A stretch of 12,973 nucleotides of DNA from an uncultured Eggerthellaceae bacterium (GTDB lineage Bacteria; Actinomycetota; Coriobacteriia; Coriobacteriales; Eggerthellaceae): assembly GCA_946631805.1 (NCBI GenBank), contig CAMPAJ010000019.1:1-12973 (forward strand). The letters are read 5' to 3'. Made by a program: the position numbers and the translations under genes. Positions 1-8,100 of this stretch are shown here, one piece after another (the first letter of the stretch is position 1; each line of letters starts with the position of its first letter). Below the pieces are notes generated by a model. The model was not told the origin of the DNA. It saw only the letters and a program-made list of their open reading frames with translations, and did no database searches.

Positions 1-504
1 GTGGCCGAGATCCTCGAAGCCATCGGCGTGGGAACATGCGGCGGCCCCGGCACGACGGCTGCGCTCGCCATGCTCAACGATGCCGTCAAGAAAGGCGGCG
101 TTATGGCCAGCAGCTCGGTTGGCGGGCTCTCGGGTGCGTTCATCCCCGTATCGGAAGACGCCGGCATGATCCGCGCTGCCGAAGCTGGCACGCTCTGCCT
201 GGAAAAGCTCGAGGCCATGACCAGCGTCTGCTCGGTCGGCCTGGATATGATAGCCATTCCCGGCGACACGTCGCAGGAAGCTATATTCGGCATCATCGCA
301 GATGAATGCGCTATCGGCATGATCAACAACAAGACGACGGCCGTGCGCCTGATTCCCGCCATCGGCAAGAATGTTGGCGACCGGCTGGAATTCGGCGGGC
401 TTTTGGGCTACGCGCCCGTCATGCCCGTCAACGACGGCGCAGGCACCGTGTTCGCCCACCGCGGCGGACGGATGCCCGCTCCCCTGAATTCGCTGAAGAA
501 CTAA
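1..504 (+). CDS. PFL-like UPF0210/DUF711 family protein, C-terminal part (5' end outside window)
   Basis: The 167 visible residues match the C-terminal portion of the UPF0210 (DUF711) family, which has the pyruvate formate-lyase-like barrel fold. Recognisable parts are the Gly-rich GTCGGPG stretch near residue 12, the [17 protein letters not shown] segment near 38-52, and the family tail [13 protein letters not shown]...HRGGRMPAP followed by SLKN and the stop. The family is usually about 450 aa, so roughly 285 residues lie upstream. The GTG at base 1 is almost certainly an internal valine, not a start. The biochemical role of the family is not established; relatives are often encoded beside a small ACT-domain protein, which cannot be seen here. 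The next gene starts 19 nt downstream on the same strand, so the two are probably co-transcribed. Family assignment is firm; function is unknown. Confidence 0.9.
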   Translation: MAEILEAIGVGTCGGPGTTAALAMLNDAVKKGGVMASSSVGGLSGAFIPVSEDAGMIRAAEAGTLCLEKLEAMTSVCSVGLDMIAIPGDTSQEAIFGIIADECAIGMINNKTTAVRLIPAIGKNVGDRLEFGGLLGYAPVMPVNDGAGTVFAHRGGRMPAPLNSLKN

Positions 505-523
505 TTGCTCGAGGAATTACACT

Positions 524-2668
524 ATGAATTACCGCGTTTTGCCTAGCTGTGTTCGCCGCTTGACGAACATGCACGTTCCCTATGCCGCCGCATGGCTGCT
601 TGTCCTGCTCGTGTTTGCTTGCACAGCGTTCGCTCAGCCTGCATCTGCAACCGGTCTCACCGCTGGGTCGGTGGACGAAAGCACGCAAGCTCCCGCTGCC
701 GAAGAAACCGTGGACGAAGAGCCGCCACCCTACACGGGCAAGGGCGATATCGCAGCTGGAACGTATTACATTTGCTCGTCGTACGCGAACGATCGGGTCG
801 TGTGCCTCGACAAGAAATCGAAAAAGAACGGCATCGAAGCCAAGATCAAGCAGGTTAGGGGCACCAAGGCCCAGCGCTGGATCGTGGCCTTCGACGCCAA
901 GGGGTTCGCCACCATCCGCAACGCTTCAACGGGCCGTTACCTGACGTGCCTCGACAAGAAAGCCAAAGCCGGGACCGACGTCGCACAATGGAAGAAGCAA
1001 TCCAAGAACGCAAAGACGCAGCGCTGGATCGTCAAAAAGCAAGGCAGCGGCTACGTCATATGTTCGGCAATCAACAAGAAACGCGTGCTCCAGACATCGG
1101 GAAAGAAGGCGAACGAAGAACTCTCGGTAACGATTCAAAAGCGCACGAACAAGAAGCGCCAGCTGTTCACGCTCGTACCCGAAAAAGCAGCCGCAGCAGA
1201 ACCTGGCACGCAAGTGATCGAAGACGGGACGTACGCCCTCAACCTTGCAGCTGTGAACGGCCTGGCCGTAACGGTCGAAGACTCGTCGAAGGATGCAGGC
1301 GCTAACGTCCACATGTGGGCAACTGGCGGCGTCGCTGGCCAGGCTTTCAAAATCGCCTACGACGGGAAGGGCTACTACACCCTTACAAACGTGTATTCCA
1401 AGAAAAACCTCGCCGTCGCTCGCTCTTGTGCTGTTCCCGGGATGAACATCGTGCAATCGACGAGCAAGAAGACCAATTTGAGCAAGTGGCGCATCGATTC
1501 GTTCAAAACAGGCTACCGGTTCGTCAACAAAGCGACCGGCCTGGCCCTTGCCATCCCCAAAACCGCATGCGAAAACGGCGACAACGTATTCGGGAATAAG
1601 CCGAACAAGGGCAAGAAGCAGCTGTTCAACCTTGTACCCACAACCGCGGTGAGCCCAGCTTTTAGCGGGGTCTACTACCTGACCATGTGCAAGAAGCCAA
1701 GCCGCGTGGTAGAGCCTGTAGATTGCCTGCGCCACAACAACGTCAAGGCGCAGATTTACAAGAAGCGCACGAAGGACACCAACGTGCAAAAGGTTCGCCT
1801 GAAGAAGGCGGGCAAGGGCCTGTACTACATCCAAAACGTCGCCACGAAACGTGTCTTGAGCTTGGCCGGCACTTCCAAGAAGGAGCGCTCGTCGATCGTA
1901 TATGCATACAACCTCAAGAAAAAGCAGAACAAGTGGTCAATCGTACTTAACGAGGATATGTCCGTAAGTTTCAAGAACGCCTATTCCGGCACGATGCTCA
2001 CGGTATCCGGAGGAAACACGGACAAAGGAACCAAGCTCAAGGCCAAGAACGCGACTGCGAAACTCGCGCCTGCCCAGAAATTCTGGCTGCAGGGAACAGA
2101 AAAGGTGAAGGAGCAAGTCGTTCTCGACGTGCCCTGCTACATGCAGAACCCGCAGCTGCCAACGGGCTGCGAATCGGTCGCGCTCACGAACGAGTTGCGC
2201 TACTGGGGCTTCAAGCTCGGCAAGACCACCATGGCCTACCACTGGATCCCCTACGGCTCCGATGGCGTGTACAACTTCATCGGCAGCCCCAGCAACGAGT
2301 CGGGTTGGATTATCTGCGCGCCGGGAATCGAGCGCACGGCTAACAAATACATGAGCTCGAAGGACTCCTCGCTCGTAGCCGTCAACATAACCGGCACGTC
2401 CCTCAGGGGCCTGCGCACGTACCTCGACCAAGGCTACCCAGTGATTATCTGGACGACCATCGGCCTGGGCAGCCCTGGCTATGCCACGTACAAGCATGGT
2501 TATCCGCTTCGTTCCAACAACCACGCCATCGTGCTCAGCGGCTACGACCCCGAATCCGGCAAGTACCGCGTTGCCGACTCGCTCGCTGGCACCGTCTGGC
2601 GCTCAGGTGGCATCTTCACCACGCGTTACAACCAAATGGGCAAGCAAGCCGTCGTGATCTTGGATTAG
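524..2668 (+). CDS. Secreted protein: three ricin-type beta-trefoils plus C39-like cysteine peptidase domain
   Basis: A 714-aa exported protein. A basic N-terminus (residues 1-18) and a hydrophobic core at about 20-36 form a signal peptide, with cleavage likely after AFA (about 37) or ASA (about 42). A short acidic Pro/Glu linker follows (about 48-73). Nine units of about 48 residues come next, each ending in a QRWIV-, KWRI- or QLFTL-like motif. They group into three RICIN beta-trefoils at about 75-219, 232-372 and 380-524. Residues 533-714 resemble the Peptidase_C39_2 fold: Gln541 (oxyanion), Cys549 in PTGCES, His667 in NNHAIVLSGYD and Asp685 in VADS give a complete papain-like set. The trefoils suggest binding to glycans or the cell wall; the substrate is unknown. 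The start is fixed by a GAGGA ribosome site at 511-515, 8 nt before ATG. The repeats are very rich in Lys-Lys pairs. It is probably in one operon with the preceding gene. Domain calls are strong; the role is inferred. Confidence 0.88.
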   Translation: MNYRVLPSCVRRLTNMHVPYAAAWLLVLLVFACTAFAQPASATGLTAGSVDESTQAPAAEETVDEEPPPYTGKGDIAAGTYYICSSYANDRVVCLDKKSKKNGIEAKIKQVRGTKAQRWIVAFDAKGFATIRNASTGRYLTCLDKKAKAGTDVAQWKKQSKNAKTQRWIVKKQGSGYVICSAINKKRVLQTSGKKANEELSVTIQKRTNKKRQLFTLVPEKAAAAEPGTQVIEDGTYALNLAAVNGLAVTVEDSSKDAGANVHMWATGGVAGQAFKIAYDGKGYYTLTNVYSKKNLAVARSCAVPGMNIVQSTSKKTNLSKWRIDSFKTGYRFVNKATGLALAIPKTACENGDNVFGNKPNKGKKQLFNLVPTTAVSPAFSGVYYLTMCKKPSRVVEPVDCLRHNNVKAQIYKKRTKDTNVQKVRLKKAGKGLYYIQNVATKRVLSLAGTSKKERSSIVYAYNLKKKQNKWSIVLNEDMSVSFKNAYSGTMLTVSGGNTDKGTKLKAKNATAKLAPAQKFWLQGTEKVKEQVVLDVPCYMQNPQLPTGCESVALTNELRYWGFKLGKTTMAYHWIPYGSDGVYNFIGSPSNESGWIICAPGIERTANKYMSSKDSSLVAVNITGTSLRGLRTYLDQGYPVIIWTTIGLGSPGYATYKHGYPLRSNNHAIVLSGYDPESGKYRVADSLAGTVWRSGGIFTTRYNQMGKQAVVILD

Positions 2669-2726
2669 CTGCTAGAACCCTAACTGACCCCCGCCCTGGA
2701 AGCGTGTCGCGCAACTACAGTTGAAC

Positions 2727-2747
2727 CGCCCCGCAAGCCCTGGGGCG
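2727..2747. terminator. Stem-loop in the convergent gap, possible weak bidirectional terminator
   Basis: CGCCCC (2727-2732) pairs with GGGGCG (2742-2747) around a 9-nt loop, midway between the stop of the secreted peptidase gene and the stop of tlyA. No T-tract follows on either strand, so it lacks the second half of an intrinsic terminator. A second short inverted repeat, CAACT-AC-AGTTG, lies at 2712-2723. Nothing else is visible in the 105-nt gap. Function is a guess from position. Confidence 0.3.
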
Positions 2748-2773
2748 ACGGGACGGATTGAAAGCCCAGCCCT

Positions 2774-3529
2774 TTAACCCAATACCGCGCGAACGAGGTA
2801 TTCGACGTTGTGCGAGCGCTTGCCCTCGATAGGCGACTCGATAACGCCCGTGCACGCAAATCCACATGCCTCGAGCGCGTCGGAAACTTCCTGCACGGTA
2901 CGGGCGCGCACGGCTTCATCGCGCACGACGCCCTTTTCGTCCGTCTCGTCATGACGGGATTCGAACTGGGGCTTCACTAACCCGATGAACACCGAGCCGG
3001 GTTTTCCCAAGGCTGCGAACACGGGGGCAAGACTTGCAAGGCCGATGAAACTCAAATCGGCAACGATCACGTCGAACGGCGCGCCAAGCTCCACCGGGTC
3101 GGCGAGGCGCACGTTCGTGCGCTCGAATACGCTCACGCGCTCATCTTGGCGCAGTTTCCAGGCCAAGTCGCCATACCCCACGTCAACAGCAGCTACCGAA
3201 GCCGCGCCCGCCTGGAGCAGGCAATCGGTAAACCCGCCCGTCGAGCACCCCACATCGATGCAGCGCAAACCCTCGACAGATTGCCCGAACGCGTCGAGCG
3301 CCCCTTGGAGCTTCACCCCTCCACGCGAAACGAATTGCTTTTTCCCCTTCACCGTAATCGGAACTTCGGGGTCGACCATCACAGCCGCGCTCGTGGGATA
3401 CACATCGCCCACCTTGACCTCGCGCGACAAGACGGCAGGCACTACCTCGCCTGCCGTCTTAAATAATCCGCGCTCCACAAGAAGCGTATCGAGTCGTTTC
3501 TTCTTCAATCTAATTGCTTTCGCATCCAA
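2774..3529 (-). CDS. tlyA: TlyA family 2'-O-methyltransferase (16S/23S rRNA cytidine)
   Basis: TlyA/hemolysin-A family enzymes have an N-terminal S4 RNA-binding domain and an FtsJ/RrmJ-like SAM methyltransferase domain, and methylate ribose 2'-OH of rRNA cytidines. Here residues 9-60 are S4-like (KKRLDTLLVERGLF). SRGGVKL (68-74) carries Lys73, DVGCSTGGFTD (92-102) is the SAM loop, Asp158 lies in VADLSF, Lys186 in LVKPQFE and Glu243 in NVEYL. The K-D-K-E catalytic tetrad is therefore intact. Length (251 aa) fits the family. No ATG is available near the 5' end: the frame begins with TTG at 3529, directly after an in-frame TGA at 3530-3532. Neither it nor the alternative TTG at 3508, which would give the common KKKRLD N-terminus, has a clear ribosome site. 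The start is therefore uncertain. The gene lies downstream of the structured intergenic region and converges with the secreted peptidase gene. Confidence 0.92.
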   Translation of the reverse strand: MDAKAIRLKKKRLDTLLVERGLFKTAGEVVPAVLSREVKVGDVYPTSAAVMVDPEVPITVKGKKQFVSRGGVKLQGALDAFGQSVEGLRCIDVGCSTGGFTDCLLQAGAASVAAVDVGYGDLAWKLRQDERVSVFERTNVRLADPVELGAPFDVIVADLSFIGLASLAPVFAALGKPGSVFIGLVKPQFESRHDETDEKGVVRDEAVRARTVQEVSDALEACGFACTGVIESPIEGKRSHNVEYLVRAVLG

Positions 3530-3558
3530 TCAATGATGGTTGTAGCACTTTATGGGGA

Positions 3559-3783
3559 GCACTATGCTTTGTGCACGCTACCGTCCTACTCCAAGTAGCC
3601 CTGGCTAGAAGAGGAAGAGAGCCATAGACGATCTTACGCTAGCCTCAATCAGGTAGCCCCCGAGAGGCCGCCCGGCGGAGGGTGGGGTGTGAACGATTCT
3701 GCAGCTACTGTTCCTGTAATCCACTTAGGTTAGGCGAAGCCAAGTGAACACCCCATCCTCCGCGGGCCGGCCACTCTCGGGGC
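3559..3783. ncRNA. Candidate structured RNA in the asd-tlyA gap (strand undetermined)
   Basis: The 264-nt gap between asd and tlyA shows no plausible reading frame but dense nested complementarity. By eye, with + strand coordinates: GCAC 3559-3562 with GTGC 3571-3574. A domain is closed by GCTACC 3577-3582 with GGTAGC 3652-3657; it encloses CTAC/GTAG (3586-3598) and TGGCT/AGCCA (3602-3624). The large palindrome at 3656-3783 follows (separate entry). Since both genes are read on the minus strand, the minus transcript would be an asd 3' extension or a tlyA leader; an independent RNA on either strand is equally possible. I do not see the signatures of SRP RNA, RNase P RNA, tmRNA, T-box, TPP, c-di-GMP or lysine riboswitches. 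Structure is seen in the sequence; existence as an RNA is inference. Confidence 0.4.
3656..3783. repeat. 128-nt imperfect palindrome with branched apical loop
   Basis: The left arm (3656-3690) and right arm (3748-3783) are complementary over about 35 nt with a few bulges. Paired blocks include GCCCC(C)GAGAG with CTCTCGGGG, GCCG with CGGC, CGGAGG with CCTCCG, and GGGGTGT with ACACCCC. The 57-nt apical part folds into two further hairpins: GATT/AATC (3695-3698 with 3718-3721, with CAG/CTG inside) and CACTT/AAGTG (3722-3726 with 3742-3746), so a three-way junction is predicted. The outer end lies only about 10 nt beyond the asd stop. No T-tract flanks it and no target-site duplication is obvious, so neither a simple terminator nor a clear MITE is demonstrated. 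Confidence 0.75.
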
Positions 3784-3793
3784 GGACGTTCGG

Positions 3794-4846
3794 TTAGCGC
3801 TCCTTTACCAGCAGCTGAGCAATCTGCACGGCATTGAGCGCCGCACCCTTGCGAATCTGGTCGCCAACGCACCAGAACTGCAAACCGTTCTGGATGGTCG
3901 GATCGACGCGCAGGCGGCCGACGTACACATCGTCGGTACCTTGCAGCATGCCGGGCATCGGATACACGTTGTTGGCCGGATCGTCCATGACCGTTACCCC
4001 GGCAGCGTTGGCAAGCGCTTCCTGGGCTTGCTCGAGCGTTATTGGCGCCTCGAACTCGACGTTTACGGACTCGGCATGGCAGCGCAAGGACGGAACGCGC
4101 ACGCACGTGGGCGCAACGTCAATCGGCGCATGGAATATCTTCTTGGTTTCGACGACCATCTTCCATTCTTCCTTGGTCGACCCGTCTTCCATGAACACGT
4201 CGATGTGCGGAATGCAGTTGAAGGCGATTTGATGCGCAAATGCCTTGATCGTGAGCTCGTCACCGCGCTTTCCATCCAGGAACTCGCGCGTCTGGTCGTA
4301 CAGCTCGGCCATAGCAGGCGCGCCGGCACCGCTTGCCGCCTGGTACGACGACACAACCACGCGCTTGATGGGCGCCACATCGTGAAGCGCCTTGAGCGGC
4401 AGCGACATGATGATGGTCGTGCAGTTGGGATTGGCAATAACACCGCTATGCCATTTGACGTCATCGGGATTGACTTCAGGAACGACCAGAGGCACGTCTT
4501 CTTCCATGCGGAAAGCGCTGGAATTGTCCACCATGACGGCACCGGCGTCCACTACAGCCTGACGCATCTGCTTGGAAACGCCCGCACCTGCCGAGAACAA
4601 CGCGATGTCTACACCCTGGAAGGCCTCGGGGGTCATCTCCTGAACCGTGAGCTCGCCAGCGGGCACGTCTCCGCAACCGCCGAACTCGATCTTCTTTCCC
4701 GCCGAGCGGGCGCTTGCCAATGCGCGCACTTCCGAAGCTGGGAAGTCCACATCGTGCAGGACCTGCATAAACTCCTGGCCAACGGCGCCCGTCGCACCTG
4801 CTACGGCCACCACCGGACGAGCCGGCATAACTTTATCCCACGTCAT
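3794..4846 (-). CDS. asd: Aspartate-semialdehyde dehydrogenase
   Basis: This enzyme converts beta-aspartyl phosphate to aspartate semialdehyde with NADPH, the branch point to lysine/diaminopimelate, threonine and methionine. At 350 aa it is the usual length. GATGAVG (17-23) is the Rossmann nucleotide loop, and SSAFR (109-113) carries the phosphate/substrate-binding Arg. Cys142 in NPNCTT is the catalytic thiol. SSYQAASGAG (166-175) is the conserved active-site segment. His257, seven residues after Arg250 in RVPSLRCHAES, is the acid/base. The ATG at 4846 is chosen over an internal ATG at codon 7 because AAAGGAGG (4853-4860) sits 6 nt upstream. It appears to be transcribed alone: a strong terminator of the upstream unit lies at 4905-4938. 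The roughly 45 nt left for a promoter contain only weak boxes (TTTACA, 17 nt, TTCTAG). No leader riboswitch fits in that space. Confidence 0.97.
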   Translation of the reverse strand: MTWDKVMPARPVVAVAGATGAVGQEFMQVLHDVDFPASEVRALASARSAGKKIEFGGCGDVPAGELTVQEMTPEAFQGVDIALFSAGAGVSKQMRQAVVDAGAVMVDNSSAFRMEEDVPLVVPEVNPDDVKWHSGVIANPNCTTIIMSLPLKALHDVAPIKRVVVSSYQAASGAGAPAMAELYDQTREFLDGKRGDELTIKAFAHQIAFNCIPHIDVFMEDGSTKEEWKMVVETKKIFHAPIDVAPTCVRVPSLRCHAESVNVEFEAPITLEQAQEALANAAGVTVMDDPANNVYPMPGMLQGTDDVYVGRLRVDPTIQNGLQFWCVGDQIRKGAALNAVQIAQLLVKER

Positions 4847-4852
4847 GGTTAC

Positions 4853-4860
4853 CCTCCTTT
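4853..4860 (-). promoter_or_regulatory. Strong Shine-Dalgarno site of asd
   Basis: The minus strand reads AAAGGAGG, ending 6 nt before the asd ATG. It is nearly fully complementary to the 16S rRNA tail and decides the start at 4846. Confidence 0.85.
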
Positions 4861-4904
4861 GCCGTCCAACCTACAGCATCTAGAATCGCGGTTTCCTTGT
4901 AATG

Positions 4905-4938
4905 TAAAAAAGCGGCGCAGGAACAGCCCTGCGCCGCT
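4905..4938 (-). terminator. Rho-independent terminator after the small Cys-rich gene
   Basis: On the minus strand, an 11-bp perfect stem AGCGGCGCAGG/CCTGCGCCGCT (4938-4928 with 4921-4911) with a 6-nt loop is followed by a run of T (4911-4906). It begins 8 nt beyond the stop of the 69-aa gene. It should end the transcript carrying the M28-like and Cys-rich genes and isolate asd. Confidence 0.93.
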
Positions 4939-4945
4939 CGGACCG

Positions 4946-5155
4946 TTAGGCTTCTTCTTTGCCTTGGACTTTTTGCAACCTCAAGTTGCAAACCGAATAC
5001 GGTTGACCCTCGAACAGTCGAAACGTCTTGTACCCGCAGTTGCCGTATCCGCTGCAAGCCCTGCACTTTACGACGCTTATGTCGTTTCCGCACAGGTCCT
5101 CATCGGTCAGTTCCTTAAAGCCGCGTTTGGCCATTGCTGCTGCCACATCTACCAT
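4946..5155 (-). CDS. Small cysteine-rich protein, possible zinc-binding, unknown function
   Basis: A 69-aa protein with five cysteines: Cys22, Cys31, Cys34, Cys40 and Cys56. The C-x2-C-x5-C core lies in KCRACSGYGNCGYK, with the last Cys in YSVCN. This spacing could hold one zinc ion, but I recognise no named family. There is no signal peptide or membrane segment, so it is probably cytosolic. The start is taken as ATG 5155 because AGAGGA lies about 4-5 nt upstream; an in-frame TTG at 5197 would add 14 residues without a ribosome site. The gene follows the 1007-aa M28-like gene by 42 nt and is closed by a strong terminator 8 nt after its stop, which supports it as the last gene of that transcript. 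The low-complexity Lys/Glu tail (KVQGKEEA) is unremarkable. Confidence 0.8.
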   Translation of the reverse strand: MVDVAAAMAKRGFKELTDEDLCGNDISVVKCRACSGYGNCGYKTFRLFEGQPYSVCNLRLQKVQGKEEA

Positions 5156-5197
5156 GCTATCCTCTTGCCCCTCACCTTGTTGGCACGTACCCTGCAA

Positions 5198-8100
5198 TTA
5201 ATCCTGTTTTAACAGCTCAACGATGTAATTGATGTTCTCTTCGAATATCAGCTCGTCGACGTTCTCGTAGATGTCATCGGCACTGCCCTTCAGGGCGGGA
5301 CGCCCATCCTCGACGCCGAGGATGTGCATGGCCTGTAGACCCGACTTCTGCATGACGGTGGTGATGCTGTCGGTTGCAAGCTTGATCTGGCCAAGGACTA
5401 TGCCCGTCGCCTCGGCAGCGCCGCGAGTGAAGCGCTTGATGCGCGACGATGCCTGCATCTTCCTGAACTGGCCTTCCTCGGAAGCAACGCACAGCTCGCC
5501 AACGCCGAGCGATTCAAGTTCGATGACCATGGCGCCACGCAGCTCATGCTTGTGCTCCTCTACGAAGGCGCGCGCACCATCGTGCAGCTCGGTGTCGGAG
5601 CCAATGGCCACGAACCAGATTTCGGCATCGAAATCTGGATTGCGGAAGTGGTAGATCTGCTCGATTTCCTCGTTGAGCTCGTGATCTTCGGTTGCCTCGA
5701 TGGCTTCCTGGATAGGATCTTCCTCTTCATCGACGCCCGAACGCGTATCTACATGGCCCAGACGTATGCGCGAGAACGCGCCGCCTTCCCACTTGCGGCC
5801 GTTCGCATTGGACTCTTCGTCGCGGAAGCTCTCCCAGCTGCCGCGTTCGCGCCCAACTTCACGTGCCTCGAAGTCATCGTCGACGTTGAGCCACTCCTGC
5901 GGCGTATCCTTGAGCTCTGCGCCCTCGTTGTTGCGGATCCTGTTCAGGAAACCGCCTGCACGAGATTTGGGAACCTCTACTTGGCCAGGCGCAGGCGTTG
6001 CAGCTGATTGCGCCCCGTCGGCCGGCTCCTCTGTTTCGGATTCGTCGAATACGGCCGGCACATCGATCTTTGCCGGCTTCTTCTCTACGACGACGGGGAT
6101 TTCCATGCTGTAGTCGACATCGGAATGGTCGGCTTCGACCGTTATCTTGGGGAGTTGGGAAGATTCGAGCAACGAGCCTCGTTCGGGTTCGCTCACGGGT
6201 ATCGGCGAGATTATGCCCGAAAGCGATGGCACGTCGGTGCGGAGCATGCGGAACAACCCCGAACGCGACGGGTTCGTGTTCTCGGGGACGCCTTCCTTCT
6301 TGTCTTGGCCGTCCACGAGCGGAAGATTCTGAAGACGTAGGCGCGCACTGTTGTCAAGGTTGTCCTGCGCGGCCTCTTGCTCCTCTTGGGCAGGCTCATC
6401 ATCTTGCATTACTTCCGCGATCTCGTCTTTGAGCTCTTCTTGAATCGCCTGGCGAAGCATCGCGGGCGTAAATGCGATAGTTTGCCCAAGATCGACCTTG
6501 GGCTCATCCGCAAGACGATCCTCGAAAGTGCCGGGGTTCTGAATGGGTTCGAGCGTCAAGCCAGTCTGGCCTGCCATGTTTTCCCTGGAGCTATCGATTT
6601 CCAGCGCCTCATCGGCATCTTCATCCAACGCCTTAGCAGGGAGCTCCGTATCGTCAGCCTCTTCAGGTTGCTCGAAATCAGGTTCGGCCTGCATGCCCTC
6701 GCCAACATCAACGCTGGCGCCGTCATCTGCATCAGCTGCCGTTGAAAACGCCTCGAATCGCGGTTGGTACGTTTCATCGACCTGTGCATCTTCGACTGCA
6801 ACGACGTCTTCGAACGTCGGCTGCTCGGGCGTGGCCGCGAACTCGTTTTCGGGTTCGGGTTCTGCAGGTGCTTCCACCATCGCTGCAAGCGCAGCACGGG
6901 AAGCCGCTTCGCGCTCCAGTTGCTCCTTCGCACGGGCGGCCCGCTCCTCTTCCTCGCGTGCGCGCTCGCGCTCGGCGAGCTGCTGTTCCGCCGCCTGGAT
7001 AGCTTCGGTGTAGCGTGACTTCTGAATCGGTTTGGCCGACTCGCTCTTCTTGGCATTGCGCTGCGCCGCGACAAACCAGCTCGGCGCGTTCTCGAAACCA
7101 GACACATCCTCTTCGACCGCAGGTGCGAAGGCTGCGGGGTCTATAGGAGCAAAGGCGCTTTCGACCACCGGCGCTTCCTCGATGTCGTCAAAAGACGGCT
7201 CGCTGTAGTCCTCGTACGCATACTCGGGCTCTTCATACTGCTCCTTCGGGGCAGGAGTAGCGTAAATATGCTGATCGATTGGCCTTCCCGTCAATGCGGC
7301 AATCGCGGCCTTGGCCGCGAGCAGACGCTCCTCTTCGCTCGCGTTATCGAATTCCTCATCGGTCATCTCTGCTTCGTAGTTCAGCTGCGCATCGTCAGGT
7401 ACCAGGCCTTCTGCACGGGCGGCACGCTCGCCGTGAACTACAGCTTCGCCCTCGTCCGCCAGAAGATCGGCTTCGCTCAGGCTTCCCGAATTGATGCGCT
7501 GGGCGATTTCGAGCAGAGCCGCGACGCCGGTCGCGTTGTTGTTTGCGCCCTCGTTATAGGGGGCGACGCGGTACAGGATGGCTTTGACTATAGGCATAGC
7601 CACCAAAATGATGGCGATGATGGTAAGCAGGTTGATGAAGATGAGGCCCGCTCCACCCGTGCCGCCGAGGAACAGGCGAAGCAAGAGGAAGAACGGTGCA
7701 GCCACCATACCGGCAAGGCATACCTTGGAAAGGGGAAGGTTCATGCTTTCGGCGCGTTGGATAATACCCGGCGTCACCTTGCCCGTATCGTAATGGGCGA
7801 TGAGCACGATCTTGCGACGGCGGGCGCCGCGCTTTTCTTCTGCACCTTCACCGAATGGCTGGTACTTAGCCACGACGTTTTGGCTTGCCCCGCGCGCCAG
7901 CCTGCTCGAAATGATCGGCTTGTCGTATGCCTCGAGCACATAAATGACGGCTGCGATGAGTGCGAGCACGAGCGCCGGAATAGTCAGGATGTTGAACAGC
8001 ATGGCCAGAATCGAAACCACGATGGTGATCATGGCCAAGATGGCACGGCCGCCTTCGAGGTTCGACGAGCTCGTGAAGTCCTCGATGTTTGCCGTGAACC

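Noticed and set aside
608..625. Possible lipobox (LVFAC) in the secreted peptidase signal
   Set aside because: Phe at the -2 position is poor for lipoprotein signal peptidase, and normal type I cleavage sites (AFA, ASA) lie just after.
926..1834. Minus-strand open frame (302 codons) opposite the ricin/C39 gene
   Set aside because: Antisense to clear beta-trefoil repeats; no motif and no ribosome site evident.
3535..3597. Short + strand frame (20 codons) starting at ATG in the tlyA-asd gap
   Set aside because: No ribosome site, very short, and it overlaps predicted RNA helices.
3656..3783. Palindrome as a plain rho-independent terminator of asd
   Set aside because: No T-tract on either side and far larger and more branched than needed. 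Read-through or another role remains more likely, though it could still slow transcription.
4847..4905. asd promoter boxes (TTTACA - 17 nt - TTCTAG)
   Set aside because: Both hexamers match consensus poorly; a promoter must lie here, but I cannot place it.
3941..5212. Long + strand open frame (423 codons) opposite asd and the Cys-rich gene
   Set aside because: It is antisense to asd, which has full catalytic motifs and a strong ribosome site, and it crosses a perfect terminator. The translation is His/Arg-rich shadow sequence.
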